Shown here one piece after another: positions 44,182 to 52,088 of a stretch of 57,532 nt of DNA. Source of the DNA: an uncultured Saprospiraceae bacterium (GTDB taxonomy: Bacteria > Bacteroidota > Bacteroidia > Chitinophagales > Saprospiraceae); assembly GCA_937918905.1 (NCBI GenBank), contig CAKZSH010000150.1, forward strand, positions 1 to 57,532, written 5' to 3'. The notes beneath the pieces are model-generated. The model was not told the DNA's origin. It made no database searches and saw nothing but the letters and a program-made list of their open reading frames with translations. A program made the position numbers and the translations under genes. Position 1 is the stretch's first letter, and each line of letters begins with the position of its first letter.

Positions 44182-44811
44182 ATGAAAAACTTCGGATTTA
44201 TTTTTCTCATTTTTACTACTATCTTTTTTTCATGTAAAGATGCTCCAAAGCCACCCAAAAAAGTAGAGAATGGTGCTCCTGTTTCAAAAAGTATGGAAAA
44301 AAAGGTACTAGTTCCAAGTGAAGTAGGTGGAGTAGATTTTTGGGTAGATAATGGTTGTAATCAAACTATTCCACAACCAACTGTTGATATTCAAAGTAGA
44401 CCTAACAATTATAATTATAGTGTCAATAAGCAACAAGGTTATGCCAAGGAAGTCATGACTATGGATAATGGCTATAATTTAGATATTACCAGAAAAGGTT
44501 GTAATTCAATTTGGGTTACCTATTCTTATTTTCTTCCCGCAGCAGATTTAAAATTTAATGATGCGGCAGCACTTTCTGAAATGGTTTTGAACTTAATAGA
44601 AAAAACATCGGCATACAGCAAACCTCCTATCGATATTCAATCAAAATTGCAACCTCTTAAAATGGCTGTAAAACAGTTGGGCCCTTTTAAGATTGGAGAA
44701 GAATTTATTTTAAGTGATGGAGATGTAAAAGAAACTTTTGCCATCGAAAGAATGGATACAAATGGCGAAAAAGTGTTCCTTCAATACTACTTCACCAAAG
44801 GACCTGTTTAA
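44182..44811 (+). CDS. Predicted lipoprotein, unknown function
   Basis: 209 residues from the ATG at 44182; a TTG 21 bases upstream is rejected because the lipobox leader starts at the ATG. The leader ends in IFFSC (Cys18). A Pro/Lys-rich linker (KDAPKPPKKVENG) is followed by a compact domain with paired cysteines (DNGCNQT and RKGCNSI) that could form a disulfide. I recognise no family. It is a single gene followed by a family B palindrome and a terminator. Confidence 0.73.
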   Translation: MKNFGFIFLIFTTIFFSCKDAPKPPKKVENGAPVSKSMEKKVLVPSEVGGVDFWVDNGCNQTIPQPTVDIQSRPNNYNYSVNKQQGYAKEVMTMDNGYNLDITRKGCNSIWVTYSYFLPAADLKFNDAAALSEMVLNLIEKTSAYSKPPIDIQSKLQPLKMAVKQLGPFKIGEEFILSDGDVKETFAIERMDTNGEKVFLQYYFTKGPV

Positions 44812-44892
44812 TGAATAATTAACGCTTCGCTAATAAATAATTTTGGTCGAACGTTGAGTTTGCATTTTGAAATTATTCAGTATTTTGATATA

Positions 44893-44984
44893 CGAGTTCA
44901 AGGTTTGACTTGAAAAGTCAAGCCTTGACTTATGAGAAGTCAATAGAAGTCAAAGCCTGACTTTTCAAGTCAGACCTTGACTCG
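44893..44984. repeat. Family B nested palindrome, copy 3
   Basis: The arms 44893-44931 and 44947-44984 are near-complementary (one indel, a few G-A changes). Each arm alone also folds as a hairpin (GGTTTGACTTGAAAAGTCAA and CCTGACTTTTCAAGTCAG), so inter-arm and intra-arm pairing compete. ACCTTGACTCGTGTTC is shared with copy 2. Confidence 0.85.
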
Positions 44985-45013
44985 TGTTCGTGTACACATT
45001 TCACAAAATGTAA

Positions 45014-45050
45014 AAATGCCCTGGCAGTTTAAAAAACTATCAGGGCATTT
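45014..45050. terminator. Bidirectional terminator between convergent genes
   Basis: AAATGCCCTGGCAGTTT (45014-45030) pairs with AAACTATCAGGGCATTT (45034-45050), 15 of 17, with a tight 3-base loop. It lies between the lipoprotein gene (stop 44811) and lipA (stop 45090). Confidence 0.8.
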
Positions 45051-45089
45051 CTCAAAATATTTTCGAAATTATTAATTTTTCATTATTAA

Positions 45090-45968
45090 CTACAAATGTC
45101 TTTCTGCGTGGTAACTTGACCTAACCAAAGGCCCACTTTCTACAAAGTCAAAACCTTTTTTCAAACCTTCTTCTTTATACATTGCAAACACATCAGGGTG
45201 AATAAATTCTGCCACTTCCAAGTGCATTTTTGTAGGTTGTAAATATTGTCCAATGGTCAATACATCGCAACCATTCTCCACCAAGTCATCCATGATTTTA
45301 AACATCTCCTCCTTCGTTTCACCCAATCCTACCATCACACCAGATTTCGTTCGATGTCCCATGGCCTTGGTTCGTTTGATCTGTTCGAGGCTACGAGCAT
45401 ATTTTGCTTGAGGACGAACTTTTCGATAGAGACTTTCTACCGTTTCCATATTATGAGAAACAACTTCTTGACCACCTTCCACCATTCTTTCCAATGCATC
45501 CCAAGTAGCGCGTACATCTGGAATCAAAGTTTCGATAGTTGTGGTAGGTGACATTTCCTTGGTCATTTTTACAGTTTGATACCAAATCTCTGCACCTCGA
45601 TCTTTACGTTCATCTCGATTGACAGAAGTGATGACCGCATGTTTGACTTGCATCAATTTTATCGCTTCTGCAACTCGACGAGGCTCATCTTCATCATACT
45701 CAGGTGGTCGTCCTGTTTTGACAGCACAAAAGGAGCATGATCGAGTACAAGTATTTCCCAAAATCATAAAAGTTGCCGTTCCTGCTCCCCAACATTCTCC
45801 CATGTTTGGACAACTTCCACTCTCGCAGATGGTATGCAACTTATATTCATCTACTAATTTTCGGACTCTTTTAAAATCTTCTCCGATAGGTAATTTCACT
45901 CGCAACCAATCAGGCTTTCTTTTGCGAGGTTCTTTATCGGGTTTATCAACTATAGGTAATTCTATCAT
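45090..45968 (-). CDS. lipA: Lipoyl synthase
   Basis: This radical SAM enzyme inserts two sulfurs into octanoyl groups on lipoyl domains. 292 residues. Both 4Fe-4S sites are complete: the auxiliary cluster Cys48, Cys53, Cys59 ([14 protein letters not shown]) and the radical SAM cluster CxxxCxxC at Cys74, 78, 81 ([11 protein letters not shown]). The C-terminal serine that ligates the auxiliary cluster lies in VRSSYHAE. It is cytoplasmic. lipB is not in the window. Confidence 0.97.
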   Translation of the reverse strand: MIELPIVDKPDKEPRKRKPDWLRVKLPIGEDFKRVRKLVDEYKLHTICESGSCPNMGECWGAGTATFMILGNTCTRSCSFCAVKTGRPPEYDEDEPRRVAEAIKLMQVKHAVITSVNRDERKDRGAEIWYQTVKMTKEMSPTTTIETLIPDVRATWDALERMVEGGQEVVSHNMETVESLYRKVRPQAKYARSLEQIKRTKAMGHRTKSGVMVGLGETKEEMFKIMDDLVENGCDVLTIGQYLQPTKMHLEVAEFIHPDVFAMYKEEGLKKGFDFVESGPLVRSSYHAERHL

Positions 45969-45986
45969 TTTTGTTTTCTTTTTTTC

Positions 45987-46050
45987 TACGGACTAAAGCC
46001 CATAGCTACAATACAAAATCCGAAACTCTCAAGGAAAATTTCGGATTTTG
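45987..46050. repeat. Hairpin and family F fragment upstream of lipA
   Basis: CAAAATCCGAAA (46014-46025) pairs perfectly with TTTCGGATTTTG (46039-46050), 42 bases past the stop of the outer-membrane protein gene (46093, minus). The adjacent CTACGGACTAAAGCCCATAG (from 45987) resembles one family F arm. Confidence 0.65.
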
Positions 46051-46092
46051 GATGATAACTATGTCTATCTAACATTTAAACAATCGTAAAGT

Positions 46093-46944
46093 TTACCATC
46101 GTTTTCCTAACTGCAAAGTTACATAAAGATTAATGAAAAATGGACGATTTGGATTAGCTTCCACTTCAAGAGGAGCCAAATGTGGGCAACTCGTACTCAT
46201 AATATCCAAAATATCTTGATCGAGATGAATAAGAATTGGAGCTCTTTTATAAAATACATCCACCGCTACTCCTACTTCTATGGCTTTAACAAATTCATCA
46301 AACGCTCCCCAATCAAAATGCAATCCTGCTTTTCCATGAATACCAGGTAATGGTCTTACTTCACTCAATCCTTTAAAAAATCCACTAGCACCATATACTC
46401 TTCCTATTGGATCTAGGAAATTACAAGGACTTTCAGGGTTAAATTTTTCAGCACGAGTAGGAATCAAATCTGGACGATTAGGGTCAGTTTGTTTAATATC
46501 CAAATAGTAAGGTTTGAGTAAACCTAAAGTAACTCCAGCTTCATAATTCAATCCGATAGCAACACCTTTTCTTTTTGCTTTTTCCGAGATATATTTTTTA
46601 CGACCATATCCAGCTCTAATTACATATAAATTATTTCTTTTACCTAAAATAAAAGATTGTGGCGATCCCTGATTTGGGAAAGTATTATCACTATTTTGTC
46701 GGAAGTCTTTTTGGTGTTTTAATTCTCCTACTTCAATTTGAAAGTAAGTAGATTTATGATAGGTCTTTATTTTAGTCCAATTCGCAGCTACTGCAAATCC
46801 ATAAGTATGAATTCGAGTATCAATAGTAAATTCACTATTATATATTATCCCTTTACTTTCCTCATTGGTAAATTGACGAGTTTGGGCTGAAAGGAAGGTT
46901 TGTAAAAAAACCAAAGTAAAGATTAGACTAAATATTTTTTTCAT
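46093..46944 (-). CDS. Outer-membrane protein, unknown function
   Basis: 283 residues from the ATG at 46944, which begins a clear signal peptide (MKKIFSLIFTLVFLQTFLSA). An upstream TTG at 47034 is rejected. The mature part alternates hydrophobic and polar residues as in an outer-membrane beta-barrel of about 10-12 strands, with an insert rich in Asp, Asn and Pro (about 155-185) and a C-terminal strand LYVTLQLGKRW. I do not recognise the family. It is likely to be an integral outer-membrane protein. Confidence 0.75.
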   Translation of the reverse strand: MKKIFSLIFTLVFLQTFLSAQTRQFTNEESKGIIYNSEFTIDTRIHTYGFAVAANWTKIKTYHKSTYFQIEVGELKHQKDFRQNSDNTFPNQGSPQSFILGKRNNLYVIRAGYGRKKYISEKAKRKGVAIGLNYEAGVTLGLLKPYYLDIKQTDPNRPDLIPTRAEKFNPESPCNFLDPIGRVYGASGFFKGLSEVRPLPGIHGKAGLHFDWGAFDEFVKAIEVGVAVDVFYKRAPILIHLDQDILDIMSTSCPHLAPLEVEANPNRPFFINLYVTLQLGKRW

Positions 46945-47230
46945 AGGAATAATATTAAAAATGAAAAGTGCTATTCTGTAATTATAACAACATAAGGTAA
47001 AAAGGTGTTGTGACAATCGAGTAAAAATCTTCAATTAATTTACAAAAAATAACGTAGAAATGACAGTTTTGATACAAGAGATTTTGTAGATATAACTTTT
47101 CGAGGAATTTTTAATGGAAAAAAAGGAAAGATGTTATCAACTTATTGGGAATGCTATTCGAAATTTTCGACTTTTTAAATACTAAAAAAGGACAAAGCTG
47201 CAAAGTCAGAAAATCAAATAAAACATTCCA

Positions 47231-47656
47231 TCAAAATAAATCCTCAATACTTTTAACCTTCTTATTTTGATATTCTAGCTTTTGTCTATAAATGTCTTTT
47301 TCGTTTTTAAGTTGTTGATATTTGGTCAAGTAAGTATATACTTTTGTATAATCATAAATACTCCATTGGATATAATTCTTGTTCTCAATAACAATTTTGA
47401 CGAATGAAAAATCATAACTTCCAGGAAGGAATAAAGCAGGAGATTCTATTCTTGAAAACAAAATTTCTCCATCGCTTATTTTAATATCTTTTAGAGTATC
47501 ACATACACTTTCGATAAACGGAAACCATTTTCCAACAGGAACATCTTTCAATTTTTTTGTAGAAAAAATAATATCGTCACTCGCCACTAATCGAAAATCT
47601 TCGTTTAGCAAAATAAGTTGTCGAAAGTGTTTATTTGTATATAAATTACTGCTCAC
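47231..47656 (-). CDS. PAS-like domain protein of the small-GTPase cassette
   Basis: 141 residues. The start is the GTG at 47656; there is no upstream room, since the GTPase stop is 24 bases away. Residues 10-105 read like a PAS fold (LILLNEDFRLVASDDIIF, then VKIVIENKNYIQWSIYDYTK), followed by a coiled coil starting YLTKYQQLKNEKDIYRQKLE. The WSIYDYT-x-Y-x-L pattern is what links PAS domains to output helices in Bacteroidota sensor kinases, but no kinase or other output domain follows. It is the last gene of the cassette, probably translated from the GTPase message. It may be the sensor or effector of the GTPase; this is inferred. Confidence 0.75.
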   Translation of the reverse strand: MSSNLYTNKHFRQLILLNEDFRLVASDDIIFSTKKLKDVPVGKWFPFIESVCDTLKDIKISDGEILFSRIESPALFLPGSYDFSFVKIVIENKNYIQWSIYDYTKVYTYLTKYQQLKNEKDIYRQKLEYQNKKVKSIEDLF

Positions 47657-47680
47657 AAATTTTTTGTCTGATTTAAATAT

Positions 47681-48166
47681 TTAATCCAATAATGCACGAC
47701 CTAAGTCCTCAAACAATTGTTCAACATTTTCACCTGTCTTCGCACTTGTTGCAATATCAAAAGGAATATCTAGTTGTTCTTTAATTTGGTTTAATTGTTC
47801 ATCTGTTATAAGGTCTCTTTTATTCCCTACTAGCCGAATAGCTCCTCCATTCAATATTCCTTTTAGGTATTCAATATCCTCTGGTATATTTTTGAATGTG
47901 GTAGGTCTGCTCAAGTCAAAAACATAAATCACACCGCTTGCTCCTAGGAAATAAGTTACAGGAACTTTATCTTGAGATACTTCACCAGCGATATCCCATA
48001 GCAATACAGAAAGTTCTTTATCGTCTATTTTAATTACTTTCTTATTTACTTTTACGCCAATGGTAGTAAGGTATTTATCGTCAAATTTGCTGTAAATAAA
48101 CTGGTTAAAAAGAGAAGTTTTCCCAACTCCAAAACTACCAGCCAGAATTACTTTTTTACTCGTCAT
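47681..48166 (-). CDS. Rab/Ras-like small GTPase
   Basis: 161 residues, a minimal Ras-superfamily G domain. G1 is GSFGVGKTS (10-18). G2 is the switch I YLTTIGVKV with Thr34/Thr35. G3 is LLWDIAGE (55-62), G4 is GNKRDL (114-119) and G5 is TSAKTGEN (140-147). The position of Ras Gln61 (DxAGQ) is Glu62. There is no C-terminal cysteine or lipidation signal. The eukaryote-like WDxAG motif puts it with bacterial Rab-like (Rup-type) GTPases rather than MglA. Its neighbours are a PAS-like protein downstream and a longin/roadblock-like protein upstream, the fold class used by bacterial and eukaryotic GTPase regulators. Confidence 0.9.
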   Translation of the reverse strand: MTSKKVILAGSFGVGKTSLFNQFIYSKFDDKYLTTIGVKVNKKVIKIDDKELSVLLWDIAGEVSQDKVPVTYFLGASGVIYVFDLSRPTTFKNIPEDIEYLKGILNGGAIRLVGNKRDLITDEQLNQIKEQLDIPFDIATSAKTGENVEQLFEDLGRALLD

Positions 48167-48225
48167 ATCGCCTTTTTTATCTATTTAAGTTTGTGTTTAA
48201 AATTTGAGTTATTTTTTTAATAATT

Positions 48226-48427
48226 CTTAATTAATCCAAGTTGCGGATAATAAATTCAGAACCTGTTTAGATTTTGCTAAATTTTTATTTTTCAACACAG
48301 AGCCGCAGAGGTGCTGAGAATTTTTCCCTGCCTGCGGCAAGCAGGTTCGAAAAATTAAACCTCAGCATCTTTGCGACTCTGCGTTGAAAATTTTATTGGC
48401 GAAGCCAATTTTCCGCAACTTAGGTTA
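48226..48427. repeat. 202-base nested palindrome inside the GTPase cassette
   Basis: The outer arms TTAATCCAAGTTGCGGA (from 48231) and TCCGCAACTTAGGTTAA (to 48428) pair with small changes. An inner pair matches TTCAACACAGAGCCGCAGAG (48291 on) with 48361-48390 (CTCAGCATCTTTGCGACTCT, GCGTTGAA). The tip is a CCTGCCTGCGGCAAGCAGG hairpin. The right arm overlaps the stop codon of the 278-residue gene. It could split the cassette into two expression levels. Confidence 0.8.
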
Positions 48428-49261
48428 ATTCATAAAATATTGCTCTAGTTTTTCGGATAAGTCCTTATTCAATTCGCTATTTATATCCTCCAGATGAGAA
48501 GGCATTTTGCTTCCTGCAAAATCTAGAATACTATTTGAGAGTTCATCTTTTTCTTTCATTGAAAGTGTTCCACTTAATGCAACTGCCATGTACCACGTTG
48601 GAAAATTTTGAAGGAAAATCCGATAAGAACCATATTCAATCGTTTCCAAATCTTCATCGCCTCTATTAAACGCATCCTCAACAAATGCCTTAATTGCGGT
48701 CAACATTCCTGCAACTACATCTTGATCTACAATATCATTTCGAGTAGCACTTCCTGCCAGCAGTCCTGAATTTTTTTGAACGATAAAAATCTCTTCGACT
48801 ACTGGTTTATCTAAATTCTGAATAATTTCTTCACTTGTTTTTTTCCATCCCATTCTTGCTTTCATCATATCAAAAAAACCTTTTCCCTTTATTTGGTTTT
48901 CAATTCCTTCTTTTAGAATCTGGATTTGATGCCCCACATATTTTTTTATCATTTTACCCACTTCAGGGTAAATAGCGTTTACAATTTCATCTTTTGAATT
49001 TCGAATTTTTTCAATCATCATTCTATCCACTACCACTTTGAATTCTTCGGGGAAATTCTTTTTTAAAAATTCAATACGTTCTTCAACAATGGGAGAAATT
49101 TGTTTTGATAAATTTTCCTCTTTATAGATCGTCTCTTGAACTTGTTGAATCTTTTTTCTATCCTCCTGAATTTTTTCTCTATCCTCTTTCAAAAGGATAT
49201 TTTTGAGTTGTCGAAACAACTCTTCTTCATCTCCTACTCTTTTATCCTTTTGAGTATCCAT
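48425..49261 (-). CDS. Longin/roadblock-like domain protein of the GTPase cassette
   Basis: 278 residues, no signal peptide or membrane segment. A highly charged helical N-terminus (10-60) leads into a helical region with DEIVNAIYPEVGKMIKKYVG (91-110). Then a compact alpha/beta domain (about 155-235) reads EEIFIVQKNSGLLAGSA, DVVAGMLTAIKAFVEDAF, IEYGSYRIFLQNFPTWYMAVALSG. As I remember it, this layout (helical Ile/Val-rich part, then VFLI-retGLL-, then GMLTAI-FV-D-F, then -VG---I-) is the N-terminal module of larger OmpA-family proteins in other phyla. Here the OmpA part is missing. Roadblock/longin folds commonly bind small GTPases, which fits the GTPase gene downstream. Confidence 0.78.
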   Translation of the reverse strand: MDTQKDKRVGDEEELFRQLKNILLKEDREKIQEDRKKIQQVQETIYKEENLSKQISPIVEERIEFLKKNFPEEFKVVVDRMMIEKIRNSKDEIVNAIYPEVGKMIKKYVGHQIQILKEGIENQIKGKGFFDMMKARMGWKKTSEEIIQNLDKPVVEEIFIVQKNSGLLAGSATRNDIVDQDVVAGMLTAIKAFVEDAFNRGDEDLETIEYGSYRIFLQNFPTWYMAVALSGTLSMKEKDELSNSILDFAGSKMPSHLEDINSELNKDLSEKLEQYFMN

Positions 49262-49300
49262 TTTTTTAAGAGAATTCTAGTTGTTGTTTTAATTAAAGAA

Positions 49301-49729
49301 TTAAGGCTTTAATAAATTTTTACCAGCATCCATCAATAATTGACCTATTCTCTCCTTATCATTCATACTAGATTCTTCCATCTTATTTTGAAGATCAGTT
49401 AAACCATCTTTTAATGCTTGTTCTAACTGTGCAATTCGACTTTCATTTGTATTTTCTATTTCTGAAAATCGACTCTCAGTTAAACTTTCCATTTGAGAAA
49501 ATCGAGAAACCATATCTTTGCTTAACTCTTTACTTAAAGCACTTGAATCAGAAGATATTTTTTTAATCTTTTCAGTTAATTTACTTTCCACCTCCTCTAA
49601 TTGCTTTTCGAGTTGCTGAAATTTGGTTTCAAACTCATTGATATGTTGCCCCATTAGAATATCCCTAATAGTACTTATTTCTCCTAAGGATGCTCCATTA
49701 TTATAACTGTGATTGTCTTTTTTTGACAT
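49301..49729 (-). CDS. Coiled-coil protein of the GTPase cassette
   Basis: 142 residues, almost entirely heptad coiled coil (about 30-120: FETKFQQLEKQLEEVESKLT, SRFSQMESLTESRFSEIENT). Before the coil is a short conserved-looking segment, GEISTIRDILMGQHINEFE (16-34), and after it an amphipathic end, IGQLLMDAGKNLL. It is soluble and has no signal peptide. It is the first gene of the minus-strand cassette, 39 bases upstream of the longin/roadblock-like gene. A scaffold or oligomerisation partner is the natural guess. Confidence 0.75.
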   Translation of the reverse strand: MSKKDNHSYNNGASLGEISTIRDILMGQHINEFETKFQQLEKQLEEVESKLTEKIKKISSDSSALSKELSKDMVSRFSQMESLTESRFSEIENTNESRIAQLEQALKDGLTDLQNKMEESSMNDKERIGQLLMDAGKNLLKP

Positions 49730-49985
49730 TTCTTAAACTATTTAAATGAAATGAATTGAGGGTAGTTTTTGCTTTGGTTATTTGTCTGAGGATAGTTTAA
49801 ATTTGAAGTCGTCTCTAAATTTGCCGTAATATAATTCGATTTTTAAAAAAAACACCTATAAATAAGTATATTTCCTACTATCTATCAATTAAATAGATAT
49901 GAGATTTTTTCAAATTTGATCAACCTTCATAATTGATTATCTTACGAGATAATATGGATTCTGATACAATTTGAAGCAATTAAAT
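49730..49985. other. Leader region of the GTPase cassette
   Basis: 256 A/T-rich bases upstream of the first cassette gene, with a small ATCTAT..ATAGAT hairpin (49881-49899). No convincing TAnnTTTG was found on the minus strand, and no gene is present. Confidence 0.4.
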
Positions 49986-50918
49986 TCAATAAAATCGCCC
50001 TCCATTTACTGCTATATTCAGATACCAAGCGGCTGGTTTCAGTTTTTGTCCCTCTTGAAAAGTATATGCATCACCATTGACATCTAACATTGGGATATGC
50101 AAATTCCTAACATTTGTCCATTTAGGTGGGAAAAAATACATATCGTGAATGATTTTATTTTGTAAAAAATTTCGAACCCGCTCAGAATCAACTCCCACTC
50201 CAAATTGAACAACTTGCCCATAATCCAATACTCGATGAACTTGTCCTGCCAAAACTCCATGTGAATACCTACCATGTTTTGCTCCACAAATATCTCGATA
50301 ACCAAATCGACAAGGGTAATCTGTATCTTTAAATGTAGTCGTTCCTTTGCCGCTTGTCACACCTGTCCACAGAACAGATTTTAATTCGTACATCCAATTT
50401 TCATATTGATATAAAAAAGAAAATGCGCCAGTCCTAAATTCATCTCCTCCTTTAAAACTTCCAAAAGCATCATTCTCAATAATCATATGAAACTGATTAA
50501 ATTGCAAAGCAACGGTTCCTGATCTTTGGGAAGTCTCAATTTGATCTTTATAAAAATGAATGGCATAACCGATGGCGTACTTTCGCCCCGTCTGTTGTAG
50601 AAATGGCATCACAAAAGGAATTTCGTTTTCTTTTTTTTCTCCTACGGAAAATAAAACACCCGTCGTCAATTGACTTTCCCACCCTTTCAACGGTGGCCCA
50701 TAATTTGAAAAATTATAATTACCTCTCCACTCTAAATTCAGTTGCCCAAAGTCATATTTATAAAAAACATTAGCGACAAGTCCGACTCTGTTGACGGGTT
50801 GCCCAAATTGAATAGTTGCTCCTACTCGACCTCCCCAATGATTTGTCCATTCAATCTGTGAAAATAGGGACACAGACCAAAACAACAAACCAACAATGAA
50901 CCATTCTTTTTTTTGCAT
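49986..50918 (-). CDS. Predicted outer-membrane beta-barrel protein
   Basis: 310 residues from the ATG at 50918 (MQKKEWFIVGLLFWSVSLFS, a good signal peptide). An ATG nine codons upstream is in frame. The mature part is beta-strand-rich with repeated Gly/Tyr/Phe patterns (GRVGATIQFG, VANVFYKYDF, DEFRTGAFSFLYQYEN) and a short tail GRFY. The segment FRTGAFSFLYQYEN recalls proteins annotated in this phylum as polymorphic toxin type 23, but those assignments are weak and no toxin motif is visible. I treat it as an outer-membrane protein of unknown function. It is divergent from the GT9 gene. Confidence 0.72.
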   Translation of the reverse strand: MQKKEWFIVGLLFWSVSLFSQIEWTNHWGGRVGATIQFGQPVNRVGLVANVFYKYDFGQLNLEWRGNYNFSNYGPPLKGWESQLTTGVLFSVGEKKENEIPFVMPFLQQTGRKYAIGYAIHFYKDQIETSQRSGTVALQFNQFHMIIENDAFGSFKGGDEFRTGAFSFLYQYENWMYELKSVLWTGVTSGKGTTTFKDTDYPCRFGYRDICGAKHGRYSHGVLAGQVHRVLDYGQVVQFGVGVDSERVRNFLQNKIIHDMYFFPPKWTNVRNLHIPMLDVNGDAYTFQEGQKLKPAAWYLNIAVNGGRFY

Positions 50919-50948
50919 ATCAAAAGTATCTTTGTGACAAAACATTCA

Positions 50949-51043
50949 GAATCAAAATCAAAATGTCAATCAAAATCAAAATCCGAATTGTGATTCACCA
51001 ATTTTGTAATTTTTGATTTTGATTGACATTTTGATTTTGATTT
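50949..51043. repeat. Family C inverted repeat (33-bp arms)
   Basis: The arms 50949-50981 and 51011-51043 match at 32 of 33. They are built from TCAAAA hexamers around a TGTCAA core (ATCAAAATCAAAATGTCAAT). The loop contains GTGATTCACCAATTTTG. It fills the divergent promoter gap and ends 16 bases before the GT9 ATG. Related copies are at 33138-33233 and, as one arm only, about 2824-2862. Confidence 0.9.
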
Positions 51044-51059
51044 CTTAGCTTATTTTTAA

Positions 51060-52022
51060 ATGAAAAAAATCCTCATTATTCAAACGGCATTTATTGGCGA
51101 TGTTATTTTAGCAACATCATTAATTGAAAAATTACATCAGCACTACCCTGATGCCGCTATTGATTTTTTACTTCGAAAAGGGAATGAAAGTTTGCTCAAA
51201 GAGCATCCTTTTTTAAATGAGGTTCTTGTTTGGAATAAAAAACAACAAAAAACAAAAAACTTATTTTCTATTCTACAAAAGATTAGACAACAAAATTATG
51301 ATGTCGTCATCAATTGCCAACGTTTTTTTAGCACAGGATTGTTGACTGCATTTTCGAAGGGAAAAGAACGAATTGGTTATGACAAAAATCCATGGTCTTC
51401 TTTTTTTACAAAAAAAATAAAACACGAAATCGCAGATCAACAAAATACTAAACATGAGGTTCAACGCAATCAATCTCTGATCGAACACCTTACTGATGCG
51501 AACCCTGCGATTCCAAAACTCTATCCACAAGATGCTGATTTTGGAAAAATAAAAACATCTGGAAAATATATTTGCATTGCACCTACTTCGGTTTGGTTTA
51601 CCAAACAACTGCCCGCAGAAAAATGGTTAGAATTAATTAAAAAACTACCACCTCAACAAGAGATTTATTTACTCGGTGCTCCCTCTGATTTAGAATCATG
51701 TGAAAAAATAAAAATTGCGAGTGGTCATTCTAAAATTCATAACTTAGCAGGGAAATTAAGTCTGTTGCAATCTGCGGCTTTGATGCGTGATGCGCAAATG
51801 AATTATGTGAATGATTCTGCACCTTTACATTTAGCTACTGCAATGAATGCGCCCGTGACGGGTGTGTTTTGTTCGACAGTTCCTAGTTTTGGTTTTACGC
51901 CTTTATCATCCGTAAGACGAGTGTTAGAAACAAAAGAAAAACTGGATTGTCGCCCATGTGGATTGCATGGATTCAAGGCTTGTCCAGAAGGGCATTTTAA
52001 ATGTTCAAATGTTCAATTTTAG
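51060..52022 (+). CDS. Glycosyltransferase family 9 (heptosyltransferase-like)
   Basis: 320 residues, GT-B fold. The N-terminus ILIIQTAFIGDVILATSLIE is the heptosyltransferase start. The nucleotide-binding C-terminal half has IAPTSVWFTKQLPAEKW, YLLGAPSD, LAGKLSL, and NDSAPLHLATAMNAPVTGVF (the conserved D-S/G-P-x-H-x-A motif). It ends with a cysteine-containing CRPCGLHGFKACPEGHFKC stretch common in the family. It acts at the cytoplasmic face of the inner membrane, adding a sugar (heptose or another) to lipopolysaccharide core or a similar glycolipid. No other LPS gene is adjacent. Confidence 0.9.
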   Translation: MKKILIIQTAFIGDVILATSLIEKLHQHYPDAAIDFLLRKGNESLLKEHPFLNEVLVWNKKQQKTKNLFSILQKIRQQNYDVVINCQRFFSTGLLTAFSKGKERIGYDKNPWSSFFTKKIKHEIADQQNTKHEVQRNQSLIEHLTDANPAIPKLYPQDADFGKIKTSGKYICIAPTSVWFTKQLPAEKWLELIKKLPPQQEIYLLGAPSDLESCEKIKIASGHSKIHNLAGKLSLLQSAALMRDAQMNYVNDSAPLHLATAMNAPVTGVFCSTVPSFGFTPLSSVRRVLETKEKLDCRPCGLHGFKACPEGHFKCSNVQF

Positions 52023-52034
52023 CCACGAACTTTT

Positions 52035-52069
52035 ACGGACTTTCGATTGACGTGTTTTGAAAAGTCCGT
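52035..52069 (+). terminator. Hairpin between GT9 and the serine hydrolase gene
   Basis: ACGGACTTT (52035-52043) pairs with AAAGTCCGT (52061-52069), 13 bases past the GT9 stop. There is no T-run, so it may be a repeat remnant rather than a true terminator. Confidence 0.45.
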
Positions 52070-52088
52070 GTCTAAAAAACTAAAAACT

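Noticed and set aside
52035-52069. Riboswitch upstream of the serine hydrolase
   Set aside because: Only a 9-bp stem with no conserved aptamer features; better explained as a repeat remnant or weak terminator.
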